Under the pieces are notes generated by a model that was not told the origin of the DNA, did not search any database, and worked only from the letters and a program-made list of their open reading frames with translations. The position numbers and the translations under genes were made by a program. From the NCBI RefSeq assembly GCF_001808955.1, contig NZ_KV795245.1, positions 1 to 64,000 of the forward strand: a DNA stretch of 64,000 bases. Reading direction: 5' to 3'. This DNA is from Rothia sp. HMSC078H08. Lineage in GTDB: Bacteria; Actinomycetota; Actinomycetes; Actinomycetales; Micrococcaceae. Shown here piece by piece: positions 27,338 to 36,573 of the stretch; position 1 is the stretch's first letter; each line of letters starts with the position of its first letter.

Positions 27338-27961
27338 ATGGCTGAAAAGTACACTCTCCCCGAGCTTCCCTACGACTACGCGGCGCTCGAGCCCCACATC
27401 TCCGCAAAGATCATGGAGCTGCACCACGACAAGCACCACGCAGCATACGTTGCAGGTGCTAACGCAGCTCTTGAGCAGCTCGAAGAGGCACGCGAGAACG
27501 GTGCGTACGGCAACGTCTCCAAGCTCTCCAAGGACCTGGCGTTCAACCTGGGTGGCCACACCAACCACTCGATTTTCTGGAACAACCTGTCCCCCGAGGG
27601 TGGCGACAAGCCCACCGGCGAGCTGGCAGCAGCAATCGACGAGTTCTTCGGCTCCTTCGACAAGTTCCGCGAGCACTTCACCAACGTTGCACTGACCATT
27701 CAGGGCTCCGGCTGGGCAATCCTCGCGTGGGACACCGTTGGCAAGCGCCTCATCATCGAGCAGCTTTACGATCAGCAGGGCAACATCTCCGTTGCACTGA
27801 TCCCCGTTCTGCAGCTGGACATGTGGGAGCACGCATTCTACCTGGACTACCAGAACGTTAAGGGCGACTACGTCAAGGCATTCTGGAACATTGTGAACTG
27901 GGCTGACGTTCAGGCTCGCTTCGAGCGCGCAGTGTCCCAGACCAAGGGCCTGGTCCTCTAA
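27338..27961 (+). CDS. sodA: Superoxide dismutase (Mn/Fe family)
   Basis: A 207-aa cytoplasmic enzyme converting superoxide to oxygen and peroxide. The N-terminal [20 protein letters not shown] and [10 protein letters not shown] carry the first metal His, [12 protein letters not shown] the second, and [12 protein letters not shown] supplies Asp and the last His. Gly-Gly-Asp and [11 protein letters not shown] agree with Mn-type or cambialistic enzymes of actinobacteria. The start at 27338 follows GAAAGG by seven bases; an in-frame ATG at 27323 lies within that site. It is monocistronic and followed by a strong hairpin. The DnaA-box cluster ends about 150 bases upstream. Confidence 0.97.
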   Translation: MAEKYTLPELPYDYAALEPHISAKIMELHHDKHHAAYVAGANAALEQLEEARENGAYGNVSKLSKDLAFNLGGHTNHSIFWNNLSPEGGDKPTGELAAAIDEFFGSFDKFREHFTNVALTIQGSGWAILAWDTVGKRLIIEQLYDQQGNISVALIPVLQLDMWEHAFYLDYQNVKGDYVKAFWNIVNWADVQARFERAVSQTKGLVL

Positions 27962-28011
27962 TCTAAGTTTTCGTCAGCGCGGTGAAGTAGCCGCGGTGAG
28001 ATAACTGAAAC

Positions 28012-28051
28012 GGGTGCCCGGCGCCTCCATATTCGGAGGTGCCGGGCACCC
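28012..28051 (+). terminator. sodA transcript-end hairpin
   Basis: A perfect 11-bp stem (GGGTGCCCGGC and complement) with inner CCTCC/GGAGG lies 50 bases past sodA. The T tract is weak (ATTCGTTT). Confidence 0.75.
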
Positions 28052-28148
28052 ATTCGTTTAACGGCTTAATCGGGATGCGCCCGTAGTTTGAGCGTGCTGA
28101 TGTAACAACTGGGATGTGAAATTTACAAATATGGAGATTTCGAGTGAC

Positions 28149-28250
28149 AAAATGTAACTTTCAGACGGGTTTTTGTCACTTTGGCATGAAAAATGCGAGG
28201 GAACGTGACAAAAATGTGACTCTCGATGGCAATTGTGTAACTTTCACCGA
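28149..28250. repeat. Array of degenerate repeats at about 20-bp spacing
   Basis: The core TGTNACTTTC recurs near 28153, 28173, 28214 and 28235, with a decayed unit near 28194. That gives intervals of about 20-21 bases, or two helical turns. Within it GTGAC also repeats at 10-11 bases (28144 and 28205 onward). The array lies between convergent genes, so it is not an ordinary promoter operator. Confidence 0.5.
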
Positions 28251-28366
28251 GGAGTCAAACGGGTTCCCTTTGAACTTTGCGGACTTCCGAAGAGTACACA
28301 TACTCGCGGGACGCTCTCGAAAGCGTAAAAACGGGAGCGGGTAAAACTGGGGTGGACCGATGTTCG

Positions 28367-29212
28367 CTAGGCCGCACCGAGTTCTTGGGCGAGAAGCGCC
28401 ATTTTGCGGCCGCGACCCCAAAGGTAATCACCAATCACTCCGCTCTCACGAATCACTCGATGGCAGGGAATAATCATGGCAACCGGATTGTGTCCCACGG
28501 CACGGGCGGCACGGGGGCGTCCAATACTCTCAGCCACAGACCCGTAACGTTGTACGGCACCCTGCGGAATATTCAAAAGCGCACGCCACACCTGCACCTG
28601 AAACGGTGTACCCTTCAAATGCAGGGCGATGCGCTCCCCGCCTCCACCGAAAATACTTAACGCCTGCTCGTGAAAAGGATGCTCGCCCTCATGCAGCTGC
28701 GCATTCGGGTATTCGGCGCGCAGGTTCGTGAGAGCCGCATCCGGGTTATTGGCGAATGCCATATGACATATGCCTTTATCCGTTGCGGCGATCAGCACCA
28801 TGCCGAAAGGGGACGCGGCGTAACGCCAGACGATGCGCAGGTTCGCCCCGCCGTTCTTGTACTCGCCGGGGGTCATGCCCTCAATGGTGACGAACGCATC
28901 GTGTAGGCGTCCCGTGCCGCTGAATTCGCTCGACCAGGCCGCATCGAGCGTGCTCTGCTGCCCAGTGAGCGCCGCCTTCACCCGTTCAAGGCTGATATGC
29001 TGCAGCATTTTCTTGGGGCTCACCCCCGCCCACTGCTGGAACTGACGCTGCAGGTATTCGGGGCTCACATGAACCGCCTGGGATACCTGCGCGCGCGTGG
29101 GCTGATCTGCGGCGTGGTCATACAGGTACTCAATAGCGGCGGCTATGCGCCCGAACTGGACGGTCTGCTCAATTGGGTCTGTGCTCGCTGCAGAACGGTC
29201 TGTGATGCTCAA
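28367..29212 (-). CDS. ada: AraC-type regulator fused to O6-alkylguanine-DNA methyltransferase (Ada-like)
   Basis: A 281-aa protein with an AraC-type DNA-binding domain (about residues 20-120, VSPEYLQRQFQQWAGVSPKK) joined to an alkyltransferase domain. The suicide Cys is in IIPCHRVI, preceded by the helix-turn-helix region YGSVAESIGRPRAARAVGHN. It removes alkyl groups from O6-guanine. The N-terminal zinc-Cys domain of Escherichia coli Ada, which senses methylphosphotriesters, is missing, so regulation must differ. The start is TTG with AGGAG five bases upstream, which implies modest translation. Ada-type symbol is by domain content only. Confidence 0.88.
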   Translation of the reverse strand: MSITDRSAASTDPIEQTVQFGRIAAAIEYLYDHAADQPTRAQVSQAVHVSPEYLQRQFQQWAGVSPKKMLQHISLERVKAALTGQQSTLDAAWSSEFSGTGRLHDAFVTIEGMTPGEYKNGGANLRIVWRYAASPFGMVLIAATDKGICHMAFANNPDAALTNLRAEYPNAQLHEGEHPFHEQALSIFGGGGERIALHLKGTPFQVQVWRALLNIPQGAVQRYGSVAESIGRPRAARAVGHNPVAMIIPCHRVIRESGVIGDYLWGRGRKMALLAQELGAA

Positions 29213-29405
29213 GGATTCTCCTAGTTCAAGGTCTTAACACTAGAGAATACGGATGTTCCGGGTGGAAAACGACCTGATTCTTGACCTTGTGCGTGGGAGG
29301 CGTAGAAATGGGAGCAGAACCTAGGTGACGAGGTACCTGCAAGGTTCAGGTAAAGACTATGTATGATAAAGATGTTTGTATATCACACTCACTGGAGGGA
29401 GCACC

Positions 29406-32252
29406 ATGTCTTCTGTATTTAAGCGACCTGACTACTATGACCGGCAGAAAGCAATTACCCATCTGCGAGACTTTGCAAGGTTCTGGACTCAAGAACGTAT
29501 TCAGCAATGGCGCGATGACAATATTAAGAACCAAGAAAAGCAGTACGCACAGCAGTTTTGGTCAGATCTTCTCAGCAGCTTTGGGATTATTCCTGAACGA
29601 ATTAGCTTGTTCGAACGCAACGCGGAGCGCACCAGCACTGGGCGAAATGGATATATCGATTTCTTCATGTCTGGTATCGCTATTGGCGAGGCAAAGAGCC
29701 TTGGTGAAAATCTTGACGCGGCAGAGGAACAGCTTTTCGACTATCTTGATTCCATTAGTCAGAATGAGTACCCGAAATATGGCATGGTTTCTGATTTTGA
29801 GCGTATTCGTATTATTCGCCTGGACGGTTCCGAGCCAAAAGTTGAGCTTCTTACCCGCGATATTGCAGACTATTACGACTCATTTGTTTTTCTAATTGGT
29901 AAGGAAAGCGTATCAAGGCAGGAGCAGGAAGAAGCTTCGATTGTTGCGGCTGATCTTATGGCGGAGCTCTATACCTCGTTTCTAGGCGATGACACCGATA
30001 CACCAGTGGGAGAGGATGCCCCGAAGGACGCTGAAGAAGAAGATGAGCGTGTACAGCAGACGTCGATTCTGATGACTCGCTTGCTTTTCCTGCTCTACGG
30101 TGATGATGCGGGTTTGTGGCCTGCCGATCTTTTTTATCGCTGGGTAGAGCAGGAGACGACGTCATCATCACTAGGGCCACAGTTAAACCAGCTTTTTCAG
30201 GTGTTAAATACTCCGCCAGCTCGCCGTTCTCATCGCATGAGTGATTTAATGGCGCAGTTCCCATACGTTAATGGCGGTATTTTCAAAGATTCGTTGGATG
30301 CTGAGTTCTTCACAGAAGAGAGCCGTGAAGCTCTCTTGGATGCATGCCGTTTTCAATGGAATCGAATTTCGGTTGCTATCTTTGGCGCTATGTTTCAGCT
30401 GGTCAAATCCAAAAAAGCACGTCGTGCTGCGGGCGAGCATTACACCAGCGAGAAGAATATTCTGAAGACTCTTGAACCACTGTTCCTGAGTGAATTTCGC
30501 AAAGAGGCGGATCGTCTGATTCGCAATAAGACTACTTCTTTGAAGGACTTTGATAATTTCCTCAATGATCTTTCGACTCACGTGTTCTGTGACCCGGCTT
30601 GTGGTGGAGGTAACTTTCTGAACCTTACGTATGCGAAACTACGTGAGATTGAGACGGATGTGTTGGTTGAAAAGCGTAACCGTGGTGGTGAGTTTACAGC
30701 TTCACTGGATATATCTATTGACCAGCGTCTTTCTATCAATCAGTTCTATGGCTTTGAGATTAACTGGTGGGCGGCAAAGATTGCTGAAACCGCAATGTTC
30801 CTGGTAGATCACCAGGCAAACCTGCATCTTGCGCAAGCCCTTGGAGATGCCCCGAATCGCCTGCCGATTGAAATTGCTGCCCATATTATTCACGACAACG
30901 CGCTTCGCTTAGATTGGAAGAAAGCGATTCCTGAACCAAAGGGGAAGACCTATATTTTTGGTAACCCTCCTTTCTTAGGAGACCATACGCGAACCGCAGA
31001 GCAGCTTGCAGACCTTCAGCATGCCTGGGGTTCATCAGCCCAGCTCTCTCGGTTAGATTTTGTAACCGGGTGGCATGCGAAAGCTCTGGATTATTATAAG
31101 AACCGCACAGGAGAGTTCGCTTACGTAACCACTAACTCTATTACGCAGGGAGACCAAACTTCCCGACTATTTGACCCAATCTTTAAAGCGGGGTGGGTGA
31201 TTAAATTTGCCCATCGAACCTTTGAATGGGATTCGGAAGCTCCTGGAAAAGCTGCGGTGCACTGTGTAATTATCGGGTTTACCCGGAATCAACAGGTAAA
31301 ACCCCAGTTATGGGACTACGAACATCCTAAGGGAAACCCCATAGAACGTAAGGTCAAGACTGGTATCAACGCTTATCTAGTTGATGGTGCTAACGTTTTG
31401 GTTCGTAAACAGGGTAAGCCTATTAGCGAAAATATGCCCCTAGTAGCTAAGGGATCGATGCCTACCGATGATGGAAATTTTATTATCAGTAACGAAGAGT
31501 ATATGACTCTTCAAAATGATCCAATTATTTCGAAGTATCTTCGCCCATATATCGGTTCTGCCGAGCTGCTTCGAGGAACTGAACGCTGGTGTCTATGGTT
31601 GGTTGATTTAGATCCAGTAGATGTAGCAAAAAGCCCCGAGCTTAAATCACGCATAGACGCTGTTAAAAAGTTCCGTTCGGAATCTAAGGCAAAATCCACC
31701 CGGGAATATCCCTACCATCATCTATTCCGTCAATTTGGAATTCACGATCAGGGGCGGTTTATTGGCATCCCCGAAGTCAGCTCTAGCCGCAGGAAGTACC
31801 TTCCTGTCGCGTACTTTGACGAAAAAGTCATCATTTCGAATAAGGTTTATGGCGCTCCCGATGACGGTGGGTTGTTGTTTGCGATCGCGAGTTCTTCCAT
31901 GTTTATTACTTGGATGAAAACTGTAGGGGGGCGGTTAAAGTCTGATATTAGCTTTTCCAGTACTGTAACGTGGAACAATTTTCCCTTACCTCTGCTTAGA
32001 GAACCTGATCGCCAGAAAATTATTGCCGCTGGCCAAAAAGTCTTGGAAGCGCGAGCACTCCAACCTAATGTTTCTCTAGCTAGTCAGTACGATCCGCGCG
32101 CTATGAAACGTGAGCTTCGTAAGGCTCACGATGCTTTAGATAGCGTGGTGGATAAAGCTTTTGGAGCATCGCGAAAACTCACTACTGAATCACAGCGTCT
32201 AGAGTTTTTGTTCCGGCACTACCTAGAGTTAACGCAAAGGCAAGGACAGTAA
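29406..32252 (+). CDS. MmeI-like type IIL restriction-modification enzyme
   Basis: A 948-aa single chain combining endonuclease, N6-adenine methyltransferase and target recognition. The nuclease site is D85-x9-E95-A-K97 (in IDFFMSGIAIGEAKS), the same spacing as in MmeI. Methyltransferase motif I is DPACGGGNFL (about residue 396) and motif IV is NPPFLG (about 520). The target-recognition region should lie at about 620-860, with a helical end. MmeI enzymes protect only one DNA strand and cut about 20 bases away; this family knowledge suggests the same here. GGAGGGA precedes the ATG at 29406. The gene is visibly AT-richer than its neighbours and has no separate methylase or specificity gene, consistent with horizontal gain. 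Confidence 0.88.
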   Translation: MSSVFKRPDYYDRQKAITHLRDFARFWTQERIQQWRDDNIKNQEKQYAQQFWSDLLSSFGIIPERISLFERNAERTSTGRNGYIDFFMSGIAIGEAKSLGENLDAAEEQLFDYLDSISQNEYPKYGMVSDFERIRIIRLDGSEPKVELLTRDIADYYDSFVFLIGKESVSRQEQEEASIVAADLMAELYTSFLGDDTDTPVGEDAPKDAEEEDERVQQTSILMTRLLFLLYGDDAGLWPADLFYRWVEQETTSSSLGPQLNQLFQVLNTPPARRSHRMSDLMAQFPYVNGGIFKDSLDAEFFTEESREALLDACRFQWNRISVAIFGAMFQLVKSKKARRAAGEHYTSEKNILKTLEPLFLSEFRKEADRLIRNKTTSLKDFDNFLNDLSTHVFCDPACGGGNFLNLTYAKLREIETDVLVEKRNRGGEFTASLDISIDQRLSINQFYGFEINWWAAKIAETAMFLVDHQANLHLAQALGDAPNRLPIEIAAHIIHDNALRLDWKKAIPEPKGKTYIFGNPPFLGDHTRTAEQLADLQHAWGSSAQLSRLDFVTGWHAKALDYYKNRTGEFAYVTTNSITQGDQTSRLFDPIFKAGWVIKFAHRTFEWDSEAPGKAAVHCVIIGFTRNQQVKPQLWDYEHPKGNPIERKVKTGINAYLVDGANVLVRKQGKPISENMPLVAKGSMPTDDGNFIISNEEYMTLQNDPIISKYLRPYIGSAELLRGTERWCLWLVDLDPVDVAKSPELKSRIDAVKKFRSESKAKSTREYPYHHLFRQFGIHDQGRFIGIPEVSSSRRKYLPVAYFDEKVIISNKVYGAPDDGGLLFAIASSSMFITWMKTVGGRLKSDISFSSTVTWNNFPLPLLREPDRQKIIAAGQKVLEARALQPNVSLASQYDPRAMKRELRKAHDALDSVVDKAFGASRKLTTESQRLEFLFRHYLELTQRQGQ

Positions 32253-32343
32253 GTTGCTGCGGGAGCGTGCTCCCTCTGGCTCGTTACTTCGCCAGCTTCG
32301 GAATGTTATTGGGTTCCTCGCGTGTTCGGAATAACGTCCCTCA

Positions 32344-32388
32344 GCGTCTCAACCGCCCCTGCCGTTCCGGGAGCGGCGGTTGAGACGC
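32344..32388. terminator. Bidirectional terminator after the restriction gene
   Basis: A perfect 14-bp stem (GCGTCTCAACCGCC and complement) with an inner CTGCCG/CGGGAG pairing lies between the restriction gene and the convergent ABC pseudogene. Confidence 0.7.
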
Positions 32389-32396
32389 CCGAGTAA

Positions 32397-33061
32397 TTAC
32401 CCCGTCTGCGAGGCGAAAAGCTGGGCGAAATGTGAGTTGCGCGCCATTAGTTCGGTGTAGGTTCCCGATTCGACGATTGCGCCCGCATCCATCACGTAAA
32501 TACTGTCGGCATGGCGGAGGGTCCAGGCACGGTGCGAGACCAGAATCGTCATGTGTCCCGCCACAAAGAACGCAACCGGAAGGCTCGTGCCTGCAATCGT
32601 CGCGCATAGCAGCAGAACCAACGCCACGGCAGCACAGAGAGTCACCACGGAATTTGCCTGCGTGGGAATCTCCTGCCTCGTAAGAGATTCACGGGCTGCA
32701 CGAAGATGCTTCTGCATCTCGGGTTCACTCATCACCTCAGGATTCACCCGCGCCAGGGTGATATTGAGTTTCTGATGCACGGCGGCATTCACGCGCGCCT
32801 TCGTCATGGTGAAGAGCGACTGCTCGCCCGCTGCACCAGAAGGTACGCCGCCACGAGGACACCGATTACCGCGACCCACGTGAGTGATGCTGCAGTATCG
32901 CCAGAAGCCACCGAACCCACCACAGCATTCACCAGCACCACCTGCGCGCCCGGCATGAACGTAAGAAGCAGGGTCGTACAAACCGCGGCAAGGAATGGAA
33001 TGGGCGCCGTGTGAAGGGTTATACGGAATGCCCACGGAATAGAACGAAGAATGTTTAGCAC
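32397..33061 (-). pseudogene. Decayed ABC exporter (frameshift and internal deletion)
   Basis: The frame starts at 33061 as a transmembrane domain (MLNILRSIPWAFRITLHTAP...) and breaks near 32825-32832, where AYLLVQRA shifts into the frame reading GEQSLFTMTKARVNAAVHQK. That second part runs through one more membrane helix (LPVAFFVAGH) and then jumps directly into the end of an ATPase domain (TILVSHRAWTLRHADSIYVM, then IVESGTYTELMARN). The rest of the membrane domain, Walker A, the signature and Walker B are missing, so roughly a kilobase has been lost. It overlaps the ABC-F stop by seven bases, so the two were once an operon. Confidence 0.88.
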
Positions 33062-34896
33062 GGTGCCTCCCCAAGGGCTTTTGCCGAAATGCTGAACGTG
33101 CGGTCAATGCGGATGCGGCGGCAGAAATCCTCATCATGGCTCACCACGATGAGCGCACCGGTGTAGGCTTCGAGTGCCTGCACCAACCAATCCACCGAAG
33201 AAATATCGAGGTTGTTCGTCGGCTCATCCAGCATGAGTAGCTGCGGTACCGGATCAGCCAGAAGCACCTGCGCCACCGCTGCGCGGAAACGCTCACCGCC
33301 GGAGAGCTCACCGGTCTTATGGTGCACGCTCTCGCGACGGAAAAGTAACCGCGCCAGCTGATCACGAAGGTGCTGTTCGCTCACCCCGGGGTTTGCCCGC
33401 TGCACGCTCTGCAGGAGAGTCAGCTGTGGATCCAAGCTAATGCGCTGCGGAATATACGCCCCCTCGATGCAATAGTCGACGCGATAGGCGGGCTGTACGG
33501 GGGAGAGGTAGTCCGCCTCGCCGGCGTGGGCAATTGCCTCAAGGAGGGTGGTTTTGCCACTACCGTTTGCACCGGTGATGCGCAGGTGCTCGGGGCCGCT
33601 GAGAATCAGGTGCTCGGGGTGCTCTGCTGGGGTTCCCTGTTGGCTCTCGCTATCAGCCTCTGCGGGCGAAAAATGCAGAGAATCAACCTTGGTGGGTTGC
33701 TGAACGGCAAATGTTTCACGTGAAACTGGGTGGCTATCAACCCTGCTCAGCTCCAGCACCTTACGTCCCGCGGGCAGGGGCTGCTGGCTCAGCTCTGCAT
33801 AGATTTTCTCCTGTGCCCGCACCTGCTCCTGAGCCTTCTGATACGCCTCCTGAGCCTGCTCCTGCTTGCCGATGCGCAGACCGCGAAGCTTCACCGCCGC
33901 CTGCCGTGAGGCGTCCTTGGCGAGGGCAAGAATCGTATCCGGCTGGTCATCTTTCCACACCTGCGCCATGTTCTTCGAGATAATCTCCTGCGCATGCACC
34001 CACTCACGGTGCGCAGAACGCACCCGGTTCTTCGCCTCGGTGACGCGACGCTGAGCCGCCTGCTGCTCGGTGTCCAGCGCCTGCCGGTAGGTGCTGTAGT
34101 TACCCTCGAAAAGGCGCAGATGCGCCACCCCCTGGCGGTCGGCGTGAAGCTCGGCAATCACGTTTACGCGCTCCAGTAGATCGCGGTCGTGGCTGATAAT
34201 GAGCGCCGGGCAGGGCAGCGCCTCCAGTGCCGTGAAGAGCTGGGCTTTCGCCGCGGAGTCAAGGTTGTTCGTCGGCTCATCGAGCAGAATGAACTCGGGG
34301 TCAGAAATCATCAGCGAGGCAAGTGCGGCAATGACCGCCTCACCACCGGAGAAGCTGCGCATACTGCGAGCAAAGAGTGCGCGAACCGCCTGCGGGTTGT
34401 CGCGATCAATCAGCGCCGCCGGGGTGAAGCCGTAGGTCGCAAGAGCCGCCAGGGTTCGCTCCTCAACGTCCCAGTTATCCCCGATGGTTTCGTAGAGTTC
34501 GGGGGAGTATTCGCCGGATTCCACTGCTTGCAGTGCCCGCAGAATCTCGGAGATTCCGCAGAGCTCGGCTAGGGTCTGCTCCCGATCCAGACCCATATCC
34601 TGAGGTAGATACGCCATGTGTTCCGGTGCCGCCAAAGAGCCGGAATCCGGGGTCAAATCACCCAAAATCAACCTCATCAGGGTGGTTTTTCCGCAACCAT
34701 TGTCACCAATGAGCCCGGTCAGAGGTGCCGAAAACACCGCCGAAAGGTCCGCAAAAAGAGGAGGCTGGCTCGGGTGCGCAAAGTGTAGGTGGGCGATGCT
34801 AACGTGCGCCGCCGCATGGGAAGCGGCATGTGAACGGGCATCGCGGGAAGAAGCGGAACGGGGAAAGATTGCCTGCGGCTGAAGTGCGTGTGTCAT
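33055..34896 (-). CDS. ABC-F family ATPase
   Basis: A 613-aa soluble protein with two ATPase domains and no membrane part. Walker A motifs are GDNGCGKTT and GANGSGKTT, signatures SFSGGEAVIAA and LSGGERFRAAV, and both Walker B motifs read LDEPTNNLD. The charged linker between them (about residues 270-380) is the P-site tRNA-interaction motif region of ABC-F proteins, which act on the ribosome and include antibiotic-protection factors. Which subgroup this is cannot be settled by eye. The start at 34896 follows AAGGAG; an upstream ATG at 34914 lacks one. The N-terminal 40 residues are His/Ala-rich and unusual. Confidence 0.9.
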   Translation of the reverse strand: MTHALQPQAIFPRSASSRDARSHAASHAAAHVSIAHLHFAHPSQPPLFADLSAVFSAPLTGLIGDNGCGKTTLMRLILGDLTPDSGSLAAPEHMAYLPQDMGLDREQTLAELCGISEILRALQAVESGEYSPELYETIGDNWDVEERTLAALATYGFTPAALIDRDNPQAVRALFARSMRSFSGGEAVIAALASLMISDPEFILLDEPTNNLDSAAKAQLFTALEALPCPALIISHDRDLLERVNVIAELHADRQGVAHLRLFEGNYSTYRQALDTEQQAAQRRVTEAKNRVRSAHREWVHAQEIISKNMAQVWKDDQPDTILALAKDASRQAAVKLRGLRIGKQEQAQEAYQKAQEQVRAQEKIYAELSQQPLPAGRKVLELSRVDSHPVSRETFAVQQPTKVDSLHFSPAEADSESQQGTPAEHPEHLILSGPEHLRITGANGSGKTTLLEAIAHAGEADYLSPVQPAYRVDYCIEGAYIPQRISLDPQLTLLQSVQRANPGVSEQHLRDQLARLLFRRESVHHKTGELSGGERFRAAVAQVLLADPVPQLLMLDEPTNNLDISSVDWLVQALEAYTGALIVVSHDEDFCRRIRIDRTFSISAKALGEAPC

Positions 34897-35498
34897 ACGA
34901 GCTCCTTGAATCATAGACGCGAGTCATGGATGCTCGGGTACCCTCAAGGCCCGACGGTAGTGCGTTGTGGCAGTGTGCCGGCGGTTTGGCTACCTGCGCT
35001 GAGTGCGCGGCAGTAAGAGGCTCGCCCCGAAAAGGGCGCGAAAAAACCCGAGCGTAACGGTGGATAGACCTATGCCCGGGTGTATGCGCGCTGACAGAAA
35101 TACGCAGGATAAAGCGACTATATGGCTGTGCCTATAAAGCTGCTGCGTGAGCGCGCGAAAAAATTCTGTGAGGTCCGGGCTTATGCTCGGTGGGTCATTT
35201 CTTTGATGCCTCCTAGATTCCGAATACCGCCCCGGTCGCGCCTTGGGTGGCTTCGGCCAAACGATACGTTCAGCTCCAGGCTACCCCTTCGGTGGGGTAG
35301 CGCGGATAGAGAGCTGATGGCTCCAGCATAGGGAGCGTGCGGGTGCTGAGTCAAACATCCTCCCGCAAAACCTTCTGACAAGTACCGATATCCCCTAGAG
35401 AACGCAAAAGGAGGGGCGACACCAATCGGTGCCGCTCCTCCTTTTAGGCATTAAATCTTAGGCGTTAAATCTGCGCGCGTACAACGCGCGAAAGGCTA
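34897..35498. other. Gap between the ABC-F gene and nrtR
   Basis: A 602-base gap. It holds the nrtR terminator (35406-35445) and, at 35241-35301, two hairpins with TTCG tetraloops (TGGC-TTCG-GCCA and CTACCCC-TTCG-GTGGGGTAG). Short overlapping frames on both strands (35122-35331 plus; 35181-35381 minus) look non-coding. A minus-strand RNA ending at the T6 run at 35158-35163 is possible but not proven. Confidence 0.5.
35406..35445 (-). terminator. nrtR terminator
   Basis: The stem AAAAGGAG with complement CTCCTTTT and an inner ACC/GGT pairing lies 54 bases past the nrtR stop, with T runs on both strands. Confidence 0.85.
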
Positions 35499-36311
35499 TT
35501 ATGCCTCGTGGCGCTCACGGTACATGCCCAGCGGGCCCGCATCCGCGTACGCCTGAGCGTCGTTGTAACGGTACAGGCGCGGCGGGCGGTGACGGGTGCC
35601 CTCCACACGGCGGCCGGTGTCAATAATCGACTTCGATGCCGCAATCTGGCGGCGGAAGTTCGCCGGATCCAGGGTGCGACCCAGAATCGCCTCGTATACC
35701 TCACGCAGCTGCGCCAGGGTGAACTCCTCACCCAAGAAAGAGTGCGCAATACGCGAGTACTCGACCTTGTTCTGCAGGCGGTAGAGCGCGTACTCAATGA
35801 TTTCATTGTGATCGAAGGCGAGCTCGGGCAGCTCATCCACCGGGAACCATCGGATGTTCTCGTGCACGCGAGTGTTCGCAACCTCGGTGGCGGGAATCGA
35901 CGCCCAGTACACCACGGAAACCACACGCTCGTGATCAGCGTCGGGTGCCGGGTCGGGCTCGCCCACAACGCGGGCGGCACGCGCCTCGGGGGTGCGCAGA
36001 ACGTCACCGAATGCGTAGAGCTGCTCCAGGTAACCGGGCTGCAGGTTGGTTGCGCGCTTCAGGGTCGAAGCCGCTGCCTCCTCGAGGGAGAGGTTCGGGT
36101 TGAGCGGGCCGCCGGGTAGCGCCCACTGGCCCTTATAGGGCTCGCGAAGGCGGCGAACCAGCGGTAGCCACAGGGTCGGGTGGGTTTCGTTTTCCTTGGG
36201 GCGCAGGGCCAGAATAACGGTCGAAACGGCAAGGGATACAGAGGTGTGGTCCACGTCGTTGTGCTCTTCAACGGCGACTGCGCCGGGAAGAGGCTGGGAT
36301 GCGATGCTCAT
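35499..36311 (-). CDS. nrtR: NrtR-type Nudix/winged-helix regulator
   Basis: A 270-aa protein with a Nudix fold (about residues 20-165) and a C-terminal winged-helix domain (about 175-255, LAQLREVYEAILGRTLDPANFRR, then SIIDTGRR and PPRLYRY). That architecture is NrtR, a repressor of NAD biosynthesis genes that senses ADP-ribose. The Nudix box reads GGPLNPNLSLEEAAASTLKR followed by ATNL, so the catalytic REUxEE core is lost; the protein should bind rather than hydrolyse its ligand. AGGAGG precedes the ATG. No NAD gene lies next to it here, so its targets are elsewhere. Confidence 0.85.
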   Translation of the reverse strand: MSIASQPLPGAVAVEEHNDVDHTSVSLAVSTVILALRPKENETHPTLWLPLVRRLREPYKGQWALPGGPLNPNLSLEEAAASTLKRATNLQPGYLEQLYAFGDVLRTPEARAARVVGEPDPAPDADHERVVSVVYWASIPATEVANTRVHENIRWFPVDELPELAFDHNEIIEYALYRLQNKVEYSRIAHSFLGEEFTLAQLREVYEAILGRTLDPANFRRQIAASKSIIDTGRRVEGTRHRPPRLYRYNDAQAYADAGPLGMYRERHEA

Positions 36312-36573
36312 TCAGACCTCCTGTGCGAATGGGTATCGATAGGTGTGCATACTCTACCCATTTTAAGGGGTTAATAGGGTAAAAATGCACGCAAGGTGCC
36401 TGCCGACCTGAAAACGTGCATCATCCGCGTCGCGTCAAGGGGAAAAAGTTCAGGTACCGGACACGCCAAAGCGCCCCTCCGCACTGCTCAAAAGGCAGAG
36501 GGGAGAGGCGCTCCAGTGTCTACTTATGCAACGTCTAACTATGCAATTTTAGGGTGCATATTAGGGGTGCAGA

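Larger units (their letters stand above)
27962..28366. other. Gap between sodA and the Ada-like gene
   Basis: A 405-base gap between convergent genes. It contains the sodA hairpin (28012-28051) and the periodic repeat array (28149-28250). A 66-codon GTG-initiated frame at 28144-28344 runs through the array, lacks a ribosome-binding site and is not supported. Confidence 0.6.

Noticed and set aside
28144..28250. CRISPR remnant
   Set aside because: Repeat cores are about 10 bases, degenerate, with 20-base periods; there are no spacers of constant length and no cas genes.
35122..35381. Two overlapping short frames on opposite strands
   Set aside because: They overlap tetraloop hairpins, lack ribosome-binding sites, and cannot both be real. 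Neither is recognised.
35499..36311. Active Nudix hydrolase
   Set aside because: The REUxEE catalytic core is absent and a winged-helix domain is fused, so a regulator is the better call.
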